DNA of 49,506 bases, from assembly GCA_013813355.1 (NCBI GenBank), contig JACCRT010000011.1:1-49506 (forward strand), in the 5' to 3' direction. The notes beneath the pieces are model-generated. The model ran no database searches. It was given only the letters and a program-made list of their open reading frames with translations, and was not told the DNA's origin. The DNA comes from Acidobacteriota bacterium (GTDB lineage Bacteria > Acidobacteriota > Vicinamibacteria > Vicinamibacterales > 2-12-FULL-66-21). Shown in pieces: positions 24,408-35,164 of the stretch. The position numbers and the translations under genes were made by a program. How positions within the stretch are numbered: position 1 is the first letter of the stretch; every line of letters starts with the position of its first letter.

Positions 24408-24543
24408 GGCGGCTCTGCGACGACTTGGCCTTCGCCCGGACGCAAGCGGCCGAAAGAGGACAGCGCCGCTTGCGGCAGGGCGGCTGACCTACAGCCACCC
24501 GCGCGAAGCGCGGGGCGAGAGGCCAAGTCGGCAAAGAGCCGCC
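24408..24543. repeat. Structured inverted-repeat element: ~30-bp outer arms plus three internal hairpins
   Basis: GGCGGCTCTGCGACGACTTGGCCTTCGCCC (24408-24437) pairs with GGGCGAGAGGCCAAGTCGGCAAAGAGCCGCC (24513-24543); internal CGCAAGCGGC/GCCGCTTGCG, GGCTG/CAGCC, CGCGC/GCGCG. Confidence 0.85.
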
Positions 24544-24552
24544 GCTCTGGCC

Positions 24553-24616
24553 CGCATCCGCGAAATCCGTGACATCCGTGAGATCCGTGACATCCGTGTC
24601 ATCCGTGTCATCCGTG
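24553..24616. repeat. Phased 9-bp ATCCGTGNC repeats (right arm of composite element), opposite orientation to left arm
   Basis: atccgcgaa atccgtgac atccgtgag atccgtgac atccgtgtc atccgtgtc atccgtggc. Confidence 0.9.
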
Positions 24617-24644
24617 GCTCAGGACCCCCCGGCTATAATCAGAC

Positions 24645-25667
24645 ATGCCCTCCGTGGATCGTTTTGCGCGCCCGCTGCGCAGCCTGCGGCTGTCGGTCAC
24701 CGACCGCTGCAATCTTCGCTGCCAGTACTGCATGCCGGAAACGGACTACGTGTGGCTGCCCCGCGAATCGCTCCTCACCTTCGAGGAGGCCGCCAGGATC
24801 GTCGACGCCTTTACACCCCTTGGGGTCGACCGCGTCCGCCTCACGGGCGGCGAACCCCTGCTGCGCCGCGATCTGCCGGTGCTCATCGCGTCGCTGGCAG
24901 ACCGCCCGGTGATCCAGGACCTCGCGCTCACAACCAACGGCGTGCTGCTCGCCCGCCAGGCCCGCGACCTGCACGATGCCGGGCTCCACCGGATTACCAT
25001 CAGCCTCGACACCCTCGACCCGGCGCGGTTCCAGCGGCTGACGCGCAGCGACGAGCTCCCGGCCGTGCTGGCCGGGATCGATGCCGCCGCCGAGGCGGGC
25101 TTTCGCTCGCTGAAGCTGGATACCGTCATCATGCGCGGCGTGAACGACGACGAGCTGGTGCCGCTCCTCGAGTTTGCCCGGCGGGTGGGCGCCGAAGTCC
25201 GCTTCATCGAGTACATGGACGTCGGCGGCGCCACGCAGTGGACGATGAAGGCCGTTGTGTCGCGGAAGGAGATGCTGGCGCACATCGCCGCCTACTACGG
25301 AAGCGTCACGCCGATCGATGAGATCTCGTCGGCGCCAGCTGACCGTTTCCGGCTTCCCGACGGCACGCCCTTCGGCATTATCTCGTCGACGACCGAGCCC
25401 TTCTGCGCGTCATGTGATCGCAGCCGCCTCACGGCCGATGGCGTGTGGCTGCTCTGTCTCTACGCCACCACGGGCACCGACCTCCGTCGTCCGCTCCGCG
25501 CGGGCGCGTCGTCGGAGGATCTGCGTCAGCTCATCACGGCCGTGTGGTCGATGCGCGCCGATCGCGGTGCCGAGGAACGTCTCGGAATGGATCGCGAGAC
25601 CACGCTCGTGCCGATCCGGACGCTGCGTAAGAACGCGCACCTGGAGATGCACACGAGAGGCGGGTGA
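24645..25667 (+). CDS. moaA: GTP 3',8-cyclase MoaA
   Basis: LRLSVTDRCNLRCQYCMPE; RLTGGEPLLRRDL; second cluster CASCDRSRLTADGVWLLCLY; C-terminal RGG. Confidence 0.97.
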   Translation: MPSVDRFARPLRSLRLSVTDRCNLRCQYCMPETDYVWLPRESLLTFEEAARIVDAFTPLGVDRVRLTGGEPLLRRDLPVLIASLADRPVIQDLALTTNGVLLARQARDLHDAGLHRITISLDTLDPARFQRLTRSDELPAVLAGIDAAAEAGFRSLKLDTVIMRGVNDDELVPLLEFARRVGAEVRFIEYMDVGGATQWTMKAVVSRKEMLAHIAAYYGSVTPIDEISSAPADRFRLPDGTPFGIISSTTEPFCASCDRSRLTADGVWLLCLYATTGTDLRRPLRAGASSEDLRQLITAVWSMRADRGAEERLGMDRETTLVPIRTLRKNAHLEMHTRGG

Positions 25668-25676
25668 CGCCGCCTA

Positions 25677-25985
25677 CCGCGCTTCGACCCTGAACGCGAG
25701 GTACATCAGCGTCTGCTCTCGCTCGAGGTGCAGCACCCGCCGGGGCGCCGGGTCTCAGCGCGGCGAGCACCGCCTTCAGGGCCTCCACGCCGTCAACCGC
25801 CTTGCCGTTCACCGCGTAGATCACATCGCCGGCAATGAGCCGCCCCTGCTGGGAGAAGGGGGCGTCTGGTGTCACGCGCGCCACCACGGCCCCTTGCTCG
25901 CGGCGCAGCGGCGGCAACAGCTCCGCAACGACCGGGGTCAGCTCGATTGCCACGATCCCGAGTGGACGCGGAATGGTACCACGGC
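25677..25985 (-). pseudogene. PDZ-domain remnant of an HtrA/Deg-like protein, 5' truncated and frameshifted
   Basis: Minus strand LGIVAIELTPVVAELLPPLRREQGAVVARVTPDAPFSQQGRLIAGDVIYAVNGKAVDGVEALKAVLAALRPG, then a frame change to RRVLHLEREQTLMYLAFRVEAR*; no protease domain upstream. Confidence 0.7.
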
Positions 25986-26002
25986 CGATGTCGCAGCGAC
26001 GA

Positions 26003-26746
26003 TCAGAGATCGATGTCCGCCCGCAGCGGGAGGTGATCGGACGCTTCCGCCGCGGGAGGCGCGTGGACGATTTCGCAGGCCGCCAGTCGATGCGCCTCGC
26101 CTTCCGGCAGGAACACGTAATCGAGCCGCACGTGCGGATCCCACGTGGGAAAGGTATAACCCGGGCCCTCTGGGTGATGGAGACGATAGGCGTCCCTGTA
26201 TCCGGCATCGAGGACCGTCTGGATCGTGCGCCAGCGGATCCGGCCGCCGCTCAGCCAGACCAGCGCCTTGAGCCGATGCGGCAGCTTGCGGATGTCGAGC
26301 AGTTCGCCCGGCGCCAAAGTGTTGAAGTCGCCCGCGAGTACGTGCACGCCCTCCTGGTGACGTGCCACCGAGGCCAGCAGCGCGCGCAGCTCCATCGTCC
26401 GGCGCCGTTCGGTCCAGGCTGCATGGACGGCACTGAGGTGCACGCCGAAGACTCGCACCGGTGCGGCGCTGGGCGCCAGTTCCAGGAAGGCATGTCGCGA
26501 GTACCGCGGGTGGTGCCATTCGGCGTGTGCCAGCGGCTGTGCGCTGAGGAAGCCGAGCGACTCGCCCTTGCGCGAGCCCCAGTGCGAGAGGCCAGTGGCG
26601 TCCGACAACGACTCGACGACGGCGGGTGTGCGTGCTTCCTGCAGGACCACGAGGTCGGCCCTGGAGGCAACAATGACCTCCGCGAGGCGACCTTCCCGGC
26701 CGCGCCCGCCCTTCTGGATGTTGTAGGTGAGCAGCCGAAACCTCAC
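26003..26746 (-). CDS. Endonuclease/exonuclease/phosphatase (EEP) family protein
   Basis: MRFRLLTYNIQKGGRGREGRLAEVI; VVLQEAR; VFGVHLSAVH; VLAGDFNTLA; RLDYVFLP; SDHLPLRADI. Confidence 0.9.
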   Translation of the reverse strand: MRFRLLTYNIQKGGRGREGRLAEVIVASRADLVVLQEARTPAVVESLSDATGLSHWGSRKGESLGFLSAQPLAHAEWHHPRYSRHAFLELAPSAAPVRVFGVHLSAVHAAWTERRRTMELRALLASVARHQEGVHVLAGDFNTLAPGELLDIRKLPHRLKALVWLSGGRIRWRTIQTVLDAGYRDAYRLHHPEGPGYTFPTWDPHVRLDYVFLPEGEAHRLAACEIVHAPPAAEASDHLPLRADIDL

Positions 26747-27240
26747 GTTCCGTCCGCCTTCTTGTCGAACAGCACGTGGTAGGGCTGCCCCAGCAGCTCA
26801 CCGCGCAGGTACATCACCATCTCGCGGCTCGCCTGGATGTTGACGGGACGGTTGACCATCTGCATCAGCCGCTCCCGCAGCGGCACCAGGTCTGGGGCAA
26901 TGTCCGGGTCGTCTTCACCCATGGGACGCGAATGGACGCCTGGCACGAAGAAGCCGGTAACCTTGAAGAATCCGATGACGTCGTTCCCGACCAGCGTCAG
27001 ATCGAGATCGCTAGTGCCGGAGCCGTCGGCGTCGAAGGGCGCGCCGTCCTTCCAGCGTTCGCCGGTGACCGCACTGCCTCGAAGCACGACCGCGGTATCG
27101 GGGGGCGTTGCATCCCACAGGATGCGGCGGAACGCCTCGTACTGTGCCCGGTCTCCATTGAACGCGAGCCGTATCACATTCTCGAGCTTCTCTTCGCTGG
27201 TGAGGTCGTCGCTGGTGGTCCCCGGCTGCTCGTCGGTCAT
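26743..27240 (-). CDS. Hypothetical protein, nucleotidyltransferase-like motif
   Basis: VVLRGSAVTG...GSGTSDLDLTLVG resembles the GS-x-SDLDL minimal nucleotidyltransferase motif; downstream catalytic Asp not verified. Confidence 0.5.
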   Translation of the reverse strand: MTDEQPGTTSDDLTSEEKLENVIRLAFNGDRAQYEAFRRILWDATPPDTAVVLRGSAVTGERWKDGAPFDADGSGTSDLDLTLVGNDVIGFFKVTGFFVPGVHSRPMGEDDPDIAPDLVPLRERLMQMVNRPVNIQASREMVMYLRGELLGQPYHVLFDKKADGT

Positions 27241-27335
27241 GACCGGTCACGTCTGCAACGGACGCGCCGGGAGGAGAGCCGCAGCAAGTGAGCGACCACC
27301 CGAACAGAGTGGCCGGGATGCCTCGTAACCACGGG

Positions 27336-27764
27336 TTACGGTCGGGCTTGCTCGCTCCGGCGCTTCAGGCCGTCGGCCTCCAGGCCTAGATAGCGTTGGA
27401 TGAGCCCGCGCGCCAGCCACCCTGACACACCACCGAGAGGCCCATCGACCCGGAGCGACAGGGTCGCCCGCGAGCCGCCCTCGATCGGCGCGATCCAGTG
27501 CCCGCCTGTGGCCTGCATCCCCAGGCTACGGGTCACCCAGGTGAACCCCCGGTCCTCGGTCAGGTGGGTGACCGTGAACACCGCCGGCAACAGCCGGGGC
27601 TGACGCACGCGGGCGCGGCCGCCCACGTGAAGCGGCCCCTCATCGAGCCGCTGGATGGCGGTAATGCTGGCCGTCCATTCGTGCCAGCGCTCCACATCGC
27701 GCATGACCGCCCAGACGCGGGCAGGTGGGGCAGCGATGTCGATCTGGGCCGTGAAGTTTTTCAT
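27336..27764 (-). CDS. SRPBCC family protein (polyketide cyclase/START-like)
   Basis: MKNFTAQIDIAAPPARVWAVMRDVERWHEWTASITAIQRLDEGPLHVGGRARVRQPRL. Confidence 0.9.
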   Translation of the reverse strand: MKNFTAQIDIAAPPARVWAVMRDVERWHEWTASITAIQRLDEGPLHVGGRARVRQPRLLPAVFTVTHLTEDRGFTWVTRSLGMQATGGHWIAPIEGGSRATLSLRVDGPLGGVSGWLARGLIQRYLGLEADGLKRRSEQARP

Positions 27765-28792
27765 CGGGAGCCAGCCCGGCTCAGGGCACCGAAGGTGAAC
27801 ACCGTGCGCGTTCTGTACGCCTGCGAAGGCCGAAGGATCGTGGATGGGAAATGAAACTGGTTGGGCGAGTCTGGAAAATGCTGCGTCTCGAGGCAAAAGC
27901 CGCTGTGCCGTTCGTAGGGGCGGCCGTTCTTGCCGGCAATCGTCCCATCGAGCAGGTTACCCGAATAGAACTGGAGGCCGGGCTCCTCGGTCGCGAGATC
28001 GAGCGTGCGACCACTGATCGGATCGTGCACGCGCGCGACGTGTCGCAGACCGGCGTCCGCCCCTTCCAGGACCCAGTTGTGATCGTATCCCCTCCGCGCC
28101 TGCAGCTGGGGATGCGCTGTCCCGAGACGCGCTCCGATGGGCGTCGGCCGGCGAAAATCGAAGGGGGTCTCCTCCACCGGGTCCAGCGCTCCCGTCGGAG
28201 CGCCGGCGTCATCGACGGGGGTGAATCGAGCCGCGTCGATCTCGAGGACGTGGTCGAGAACGTCACCGGTCCCGGCAAGGTTGAAGTAGGTGTGCTGGGT
28301 GAGATTGACAGGCGTGGGCCGATCGGTCTCTGCCGAGTACTGGACGATGAGCTCGTTTCCCCCGGTCAGCGTGTAGGTGACGGCCACCCTCAGATTCCCC
28401 GGGTAGCCCTCTTCCCCGTCGTGACTCAGGCGTGTGAAAGTGACGCTGTCACGGCCAGCTGGCGAAGCCGCTTCCCACCGGACCTTGTCGAAGCCCCGGA
28501 TGCCGCCGTGCAGATGGTGGGGTCCGTCATTCGTCGCGAGCACATGAGACGTCCCATCGAGGGTGAAACGGCCGTTCGCGATCCGGTTCGCGTAGCGCCC
28601 CACCACCGCGCCGACGTAGGGGTGCTCCCCTTCGTAATCCTCCGGGTCGTTGAAACCGAGGACGATGTCCGCGCGCCGGCCGTCCCGATCGGGTGTCTTG
28701 ATGGAGGTGATACTGGCGCCTCTGGGGATGGCGCACACCTCGACGCCATTGGCGTTGGACAGTGTGAACACCCCACCGGACTGCTGAACCAT
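27761..28792 (-). CDS. galM: Aldose 1-epimerase
   Basis: VVGRYANRIANGRFTLDG; HHLHGGIRGFDKVRWE; VNLTQHTYFNLAGTGDVLDH; ETQHFPDSPNQ. Confidence 0.95.
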   Translation of the reverse strand: MVQQSGGVFTLSNANGVEVCAIPRGASITSIKTPDRDGRRADIVLGFNDPEDYEGEHPYVGAVVGRYANRIANGRFTLDGTSHVLATNDGPHHLHGGIRGFDKVRWEAASPAGRDSVTFTRLSHDGEEGYPGNLRVAVTYTLTGGNELIVQYSAETDRPTPVNLTQHTYFNLAGTGDVLDHVLEIDAARFTPVDDAGAPTGALDPVEETPFDFRRPTPIGARLGTAHPQLQARRGYDHNWVLEGADAGLRHVARVHDPISGRTLDLATEEPGLQFYSGNLLDGTIAGKNGRPYERHSGFCLETQHFPDSPNQFHFPSTILRPSQAYRTRTVFTFGALSRAGSR

Positions 28793-28804
28793 GACAGAGA
28801 AGAA

Positions 28805-28832
28805 AAAAGGCAGGGCTCCTGAGCCCTGCCCT
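28805..28832 (-). terminator. Rho-independent terminator of the radical SAM gene
   Basis: GGCAGGGCTC-ct-GAGCCCTGCC perfect stem; followed on the minus strand by TTTTTT (28810-28805). Confidence 0.85.
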
Positions 28833-28859
28833 GTTACCGAACGGTTTGCCGAAAACGAT

Positions 28860-30959
<2,100 letters not shown>

Positions 30960-31099
30960 TCCGAGAGTTTACGAGGGGGGACGGTGAAGGAGAACCAAAA
31001 ATCAGGCAAACGGGCCAAAACCGGGGGTGAATGGGCCCCAGCCGCGCGGAGCTGGCGCCGGCGAAGGTGTTGAGGGATAAGGGGTAATATCCCTTACCC

Positions 31100-31984
31100 T
31101 TACCCTTCCGTCGTGCCTCTGACGAAGACGAACTCGTTGCAGCCGAGGCCGACCCCGCCGCACTTCAAGCCCGCCAGCGAGAAGCCCCGTGCCCTGCAGA
31201 ACTCGAAGATCTCCTCCGGCGTGGCGACCTCGTAAGGGTAGCCGCCCACCCAGTCGATCATGTCGCGCCAGCGGTTCATCCCGCGATCGTTATAGGTGGT
31301 CCACTCGCGAACGTAGTCGCCTGGTCGGCCTTTGAGCAGCGCACGGCCGATGGCTTTCACCTCGCCGGGGAGCATGGTCGCAACGGTCAACACCGGCTGG
31401 CCGATACGTGGCAGGCGGTTGTAGAGGCGCTTGATGCTGTGCCACCGCGCGGTCCGCGTGCCCAAGTCGTTGTAAATCGCAATGAAGAACTTGCCGCCGG
31501 GCCGCACCGGGCGAGTCGCGTTGTCTATCGCCTCCCACATCCGTCCCGTGTGATGCAGCACACCCCAGGAGTAGACGATGTCGAAGGTGCCCAGCGAATC
31601 CAGGTAGTCGCGGTCGAGCGCCGAGCCCTGTTCGATAGTCCACTCCGGATCGCCCGTCGCATGCCGGCGGCGCAGCTCGCGCCCGCACGCGACGCTCTGC
31701 GGGTCGAAGTCGAACGAGTGGACCTGTGCGCCGAGCCGGCGGGCCGCCAGGCTGAACAGGCCGCTCCCGCTGCCGATATCAAGGAACCGCTGACCCTCGA
31801 GGGTCGTGACCCGCAGCATCCGCTGCAGCGAAGCTTCGGCCGCGCGAATACGCGGTTCGTCCACCACGCGCAGGAACGCTTGCCAGTTCCGACCGAACTC
31901 GAAGCGGTCTCCACGCCCGACCTCCTGGGCGTGTAGCGCGTCGTTACTCAATTCCGAAGTCAACTCAGAAGGACCAGCCCGCAT
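31100..31984 (-). CDS. Class I SAM-dependent methyltransferase
   Basis: RFLDIGSGSGLFSLAARRLGAQVHSFDFDPQSV; FDIVYSWGVLHHTGRMWEAI; VRPGGKFFIAIYND. Confidence 0.9.
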   Translation of the reverse strand: MRAGPSELTSELSNDALHAQEVGRGDRFEFGRNWQAFLRVVDEPRIRAAEASLQRMLRVTTLEGQRFLDIGSGSGLFSLAARRLGAQVHSFDFDPQSVACGRELRRRHATGDPEWTIEQGSALDRDYLDSLGTFDIVYSWGVLHHTGRMWEAIDNATRPVRPGGKFFIAIYNDLGTRTARWHSIKRLYNRLPRIGQPVLTVATMLPGEVKAIGRALLKGRPGDYVREWTTYNDRGMNRWRDMIDWVGGYPYEVATPEEIFEFCRARGFSLAGLKCGGVGLGCNEFVFVRGTTEG

Positions 31985-32272
31985 CGCTACCTCTCTTGAA
32001 ATAGCCGTCTCGCTCGGCCCCCACTTGCGATACCCGTGCCAGAAGAGGTTGCCCCGCGCCCGCTGGGGGCGCTTGGGCGCGTCCTGCGAAAACTTGGCCG
32101 TAAATCCGGCAAATGCAAGCCAGAATTTCCTCGGGGCACTGCAGCGGCCGGACCATGCTCGCGCAGGGTTTTCAGCCGCGAAGACCCGGAATACCCGAAA
32201 CTGCCACGCCCGGTGGTCAGTAACGGCTTGAGATGCTCAGGTGGGACCGGCCGCTCCGGCGGGGCGGCTGGG

Positions 32273-32857
32273 TCATCGGGCCCCGGATCTCCGAAGACGC
32301 CACACGACGCGAAAGCCCAGCAGGACCGCGAGAATCACGGCGTAGAACACCGGCTCCCCGATCACCACCTTGACCTTCCAGACGAAATGCAGCACCCCGG
32401 CGACGGCGCTCACGTACACCAGGCGGTGGAGCAGCTGCCACCGGCGCCCCAGCCGCTGAATCCACCCGCGGGTGGACGTGACCGCCAGCGGGATCATCAG
32501 CACGAACGCCGTCATGCCTGCCGTGATGAACGGCCGCTTCACGACATCCGCCCAGATCTCTCCGAGCACAAAGAACCGATCGAAGGCGATGTAGCTGAGG
32601 ACGTGGAGGACGGCGTAGAAGAAGGCAAAGAGCCCGAGCATGCGGCGGTACTGGATGAGCCGGTGCCAGCCAGTAATGCGCCGCACCGGCGTGATCGCAA
32701 GCGATGCAAGCAGGAACCGCAGCGACCAGATACCGGTCGTGAGAAGGATGTCCTCAGCCGGATTGGCGCTGGCGCGCCCCGTCAGGACGGCAAAGACGAG
32801 CCACGCCAGCGGAAGCAGCGCGGCGAGAAAGAGGACCGGCCTGGCGAAGCGGATCAC
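32273..32857 (-). CDS. msrQ: Heme-binding membrane subunit MsrQ (YedZ-like)
   Basis: Multi-TM ferric-reductase-like protein, immediately downstream of msrP; RRITGWHRLIQYRRMLGLFAFFYAVLHVLSYIAFD. Confidence 0.9.
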   Translation of the reverse strand: MIRFARPVLFLAALLPLAWLVFAVLTGRASANPAEDILLTTGIWSLRFLLASLAITPVRRITGWHRLIQYRRMLGLFAFFYAVLHVLSYIAFDRFFVLGEIWADVVKRPFITAGMTAFVLMIPLAVTSTRGWIQRLGRRWQLLHRLVYVSAVAGVLHFVWKVKVVIGEPVFYAVILAVLLGFRVVWRLRRSGAR

Positions 32858-32864
32858 TCGGGTG

Positions 32865-33854
32865 TCAATAGTACTTCTTCAGGTCCATCCCGGCGTACAT
32901 CGACGCGACCTCCTCGCCGTAGCCGTTGAACATCTGAGTCGTGTGGCGGGCGAACAGGCTCGGGAGCCGACGCTCGCGGGCCTGGCTCCAGCGCGGATGA
33001 TCGACGTTGGGATTCACGTTCGAGTAGAAGCCATACTCGCGCGGGGTCGCCTCGCTCCAGGCGGTCCGCGGCTGCCGATCCACGAAACTGATGCGGACGA
33101 TCGACTTGATGCTCTTGAACCCGTACTTCCAGGGGACCACCAGCCGGATAGGCGCCCCATTTTGGTTCATGAGCGTCTTCCCGTATAGCCCGACCGACAG
33201 GATGGTGAGCGGGTGCATGGCTTCGTCCATGCGCAGACCCTCGACGTAGGGCCAGTTGAGCGACCGCTGTCTCAAGCCCGGCATCTCGGACGGCCGCTGC
33301 AGGGTTTCAAACGCCACGAAACTGGCTTTACCGGTCGGCTCGGCGCGCTTGATGACTTCGTTGAGCGGGATGCCGATCCAGGGGATGACCATCGACCACG
33401 CTTCGACGCAGCGCAGCCGATAGATCCGCTCCTCCAGCTGGTGGGGCCTGATCAGATCCTCGAGCAGGTAGTCCGCCGGGTTGTTGCAGTGGCCGTCGAT
33501 CTTCACCGTCCACGGGCTCGTGGTCATCCGCCCCGCATAGCGCTGCGGATCCCCCTTGCCGAGACCAAACTCGTAGAAATTGTTGTAGCTCGTGATCTCG
33601 TCGAAAGTGTTGAGCTTTTCGTCCGTGGCAACGACGCGGGGCGTGTAATTGGACAGTGGGGACTGCCCCGCCGGCGCAGCAGCTCCCGCGCCCGTGTCGT
33701 CGACCGCCCCCGCCGAACACGCCTGCAGCCACGGCGGCGCCGCGGCCAAAAGGGCGGCCCCACCTGCCACGCGCATGAACTCGCGCCGCCGAAGGTAGAG
33801 CGCCTCGTCCGTAATGTCGGACGCCCGGATGTCGGACCGCTTCTTGATGAGCAT
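32865..33854 (-). CDS. msrP: Protein-methionine-sulfoxide reductase catalytic subunit MsrP (YedY-like)
   Basis: [74 protein letters not shown]. Confidence 0.95.
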   Translation of the reverse strand: MLIKKRSDIRASDITDEALYLRRREFMRVAGGAALLAAAPPWLQACSAGAVDDTGAGAAAPAGQSPLSNYTPRVVATDEKLNTFDEITSYNNFYEFGLGKGDPQRYAGRMTTSPWTVKIDGHCNNPADYLLEDLIRPHQLEERIYRLRCVEAWSMVIPWIGIPLNEVIKRAEPTGKASFVAFETLQRPSEMPGLRQRSLNWPYVEGLRMDEAMHPLTILSVGLYGKTLMNQNGAPIRLVVPWKYGFKSIKSIVRISFVDRQPRTAWSEATPREYGFYSNVNPNVDHPRWSQARERRLPSLFARHTTQMFNGYGEEVASMYAGMDLKKYY

Positions 33855-33987
33855 CCCTGTCCTCGTTCGCTACCCTACCACCGATCCGGCGCATGCGCAC
33901 AGACAGGCGGCAGTCAGAAGCAGGAACACCACAGACCGCCGATTACTTCCCTCGACAGCTGCGGCGAGGTTGGTGGAGAATGCGGTC

Positions 33988-34686
33988 ATGACCGACAGGC
34001 CGCAGGATCCGCGATGGCCGAAGCTGCTGTCGCTCTCCGTCCACGAGTTCCGCACACCCATGACCGTGGTGGCGGGCTACATCCGGATGCTGTTGAAGGA
34101 CCGCGCCGGCCCCGTGACCGAGCAGCAGCGGCGGCTGCTGGAGGAAGCTGAGAAGTCCTGCGCGCGGCTCTCGGCCCTGATTGCCGAGATGAGCGATCTC
34201 GGCGCGCTCGAAGGTGACACCGCAACGTTCAACCACACCGACCAGGACCTCTCGGCCCTGCTGGCCGAGGTTGTGGCGGCGCTGCCGGAGGTTCCCGACC
34301 GCGAGATCAGCGTCACGCTGCAGACGCCGGCTGCGGCGCCCCACGTGCGGGGTGACGGGGTCCGCCTCAAGACCGCGCTGACGTCCGTCATTTACGCGCT
34401 GCGACGTGAGCTGGTAACCAGCCCCGATCTCTTCGTGCGGCTTGAAGTCCACTCCCATGCGGGCCCGGCCGCCGCCTGGATCGCGATCGCCGACGCCGAT
34501 CACATCGAGCGTTACGCGGCGGCAAAGCCCTCCGCGCTCACCACGTTCGACGAATGGCGTGGCGGTGTCGGCCTCAGTCTTGCCGTCGGACGCCGCGTCA
34601 TCAACGCGCACGGCGGTACCATCTGGTCCCCCGCCGACGGCGTCAAGGCGGGCGCGGTAATCTCGCTCCCCGTGACGGGGAGCTAA
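33988..34686 (+). CDS. Histidine-kinase-like protein lacking a sensor domain
   Basis: H-box LLSLSVHEFRTPMTVVAGYIRMLL; C-terminal GVGLSLAVGRRVINAHGGTIWSPADGVKAGAVISLPV; no TM or sensor region, N-box degenerate. Confidence 0.75.
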   Translation: MTDRPQDPRWPKLLSLSVHEFRTPMTVVAGYIRMLLKDRAGPVTEQQRRLLEEAEKSCARLSALIAEMSDLGALEGDTATFNHTDQDLSALLAEVVAALPEVPDREISVTLQTPAAAPHVRGDGVRLKTALTSVIYALRRELVTSPDLFVRLEVHSHAGPAAAWIAIADADHIERYAAAKPSALTTFDEWRGGVGLSLAVGRRVINAHGGTIWSPADGVKAGAVISLPVTGS

Positions 34687-34698
34687 CCGAGGATGGCT

Positions 34699-35115
34699 TT
34701 ACTGCCCGCTGATGGCGAACAGATGCGTGCGGCTGCGCAGGTAAAGCGCGTCGCCGGCGGCAACCGGCGATGCGACGAACGACTGGTCCGCCAGCGTATT
34801 GGTAGCCAGCACCTCCAGCGAGCTGCCGGCCCTGACCACCACCACATCTCCCTCCTCGGTCGCGAGGTAGACGCGATCGTTCACGATGAGCGGTCCTTCG
34901 CTATCGGACGGCAGCACCACCACATCAGCCGCGTGATAATACGGCCACGGATTGGCCAGGCGCCCGACGAAGCGCACGCGGTCGGCCACCCGCAGGCGTG
35001 CGGCCACTGCCTCGAGGGCCTGCCGCTCGGGGCCGTCCCCCAGCAGCGCCAGGATCGGCCGCCCATAGGCGAGGTGCGGCTGGGCGAGCGTTGCGATCAG
35101 GACGGCATGCCCCAA
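34699..35115 (-). pseudogene. Chimeric ORF: glycosyltransferase (GT4-like) fragment joined to PQQ-propeller C-terminal fragment
   Basis: GRPILALLGDGPERQALEAVAARLRVADRVRFVGRLANPWPYYHAADVVVLPSDSEG (GT4-like) followed by PLIVNDRVYLATEEGDVVVVRAGSSLEVLATNTLADQSFVASPVAAGDALYLRSRTHLFAISGQ (PQQ-propeller-like). Confidence 0.65.
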
Positions 35116-35164
35116 GGAACGAAATGTGCGACAAACTGCTCACAAACGGATGGGCTTGGCACCG

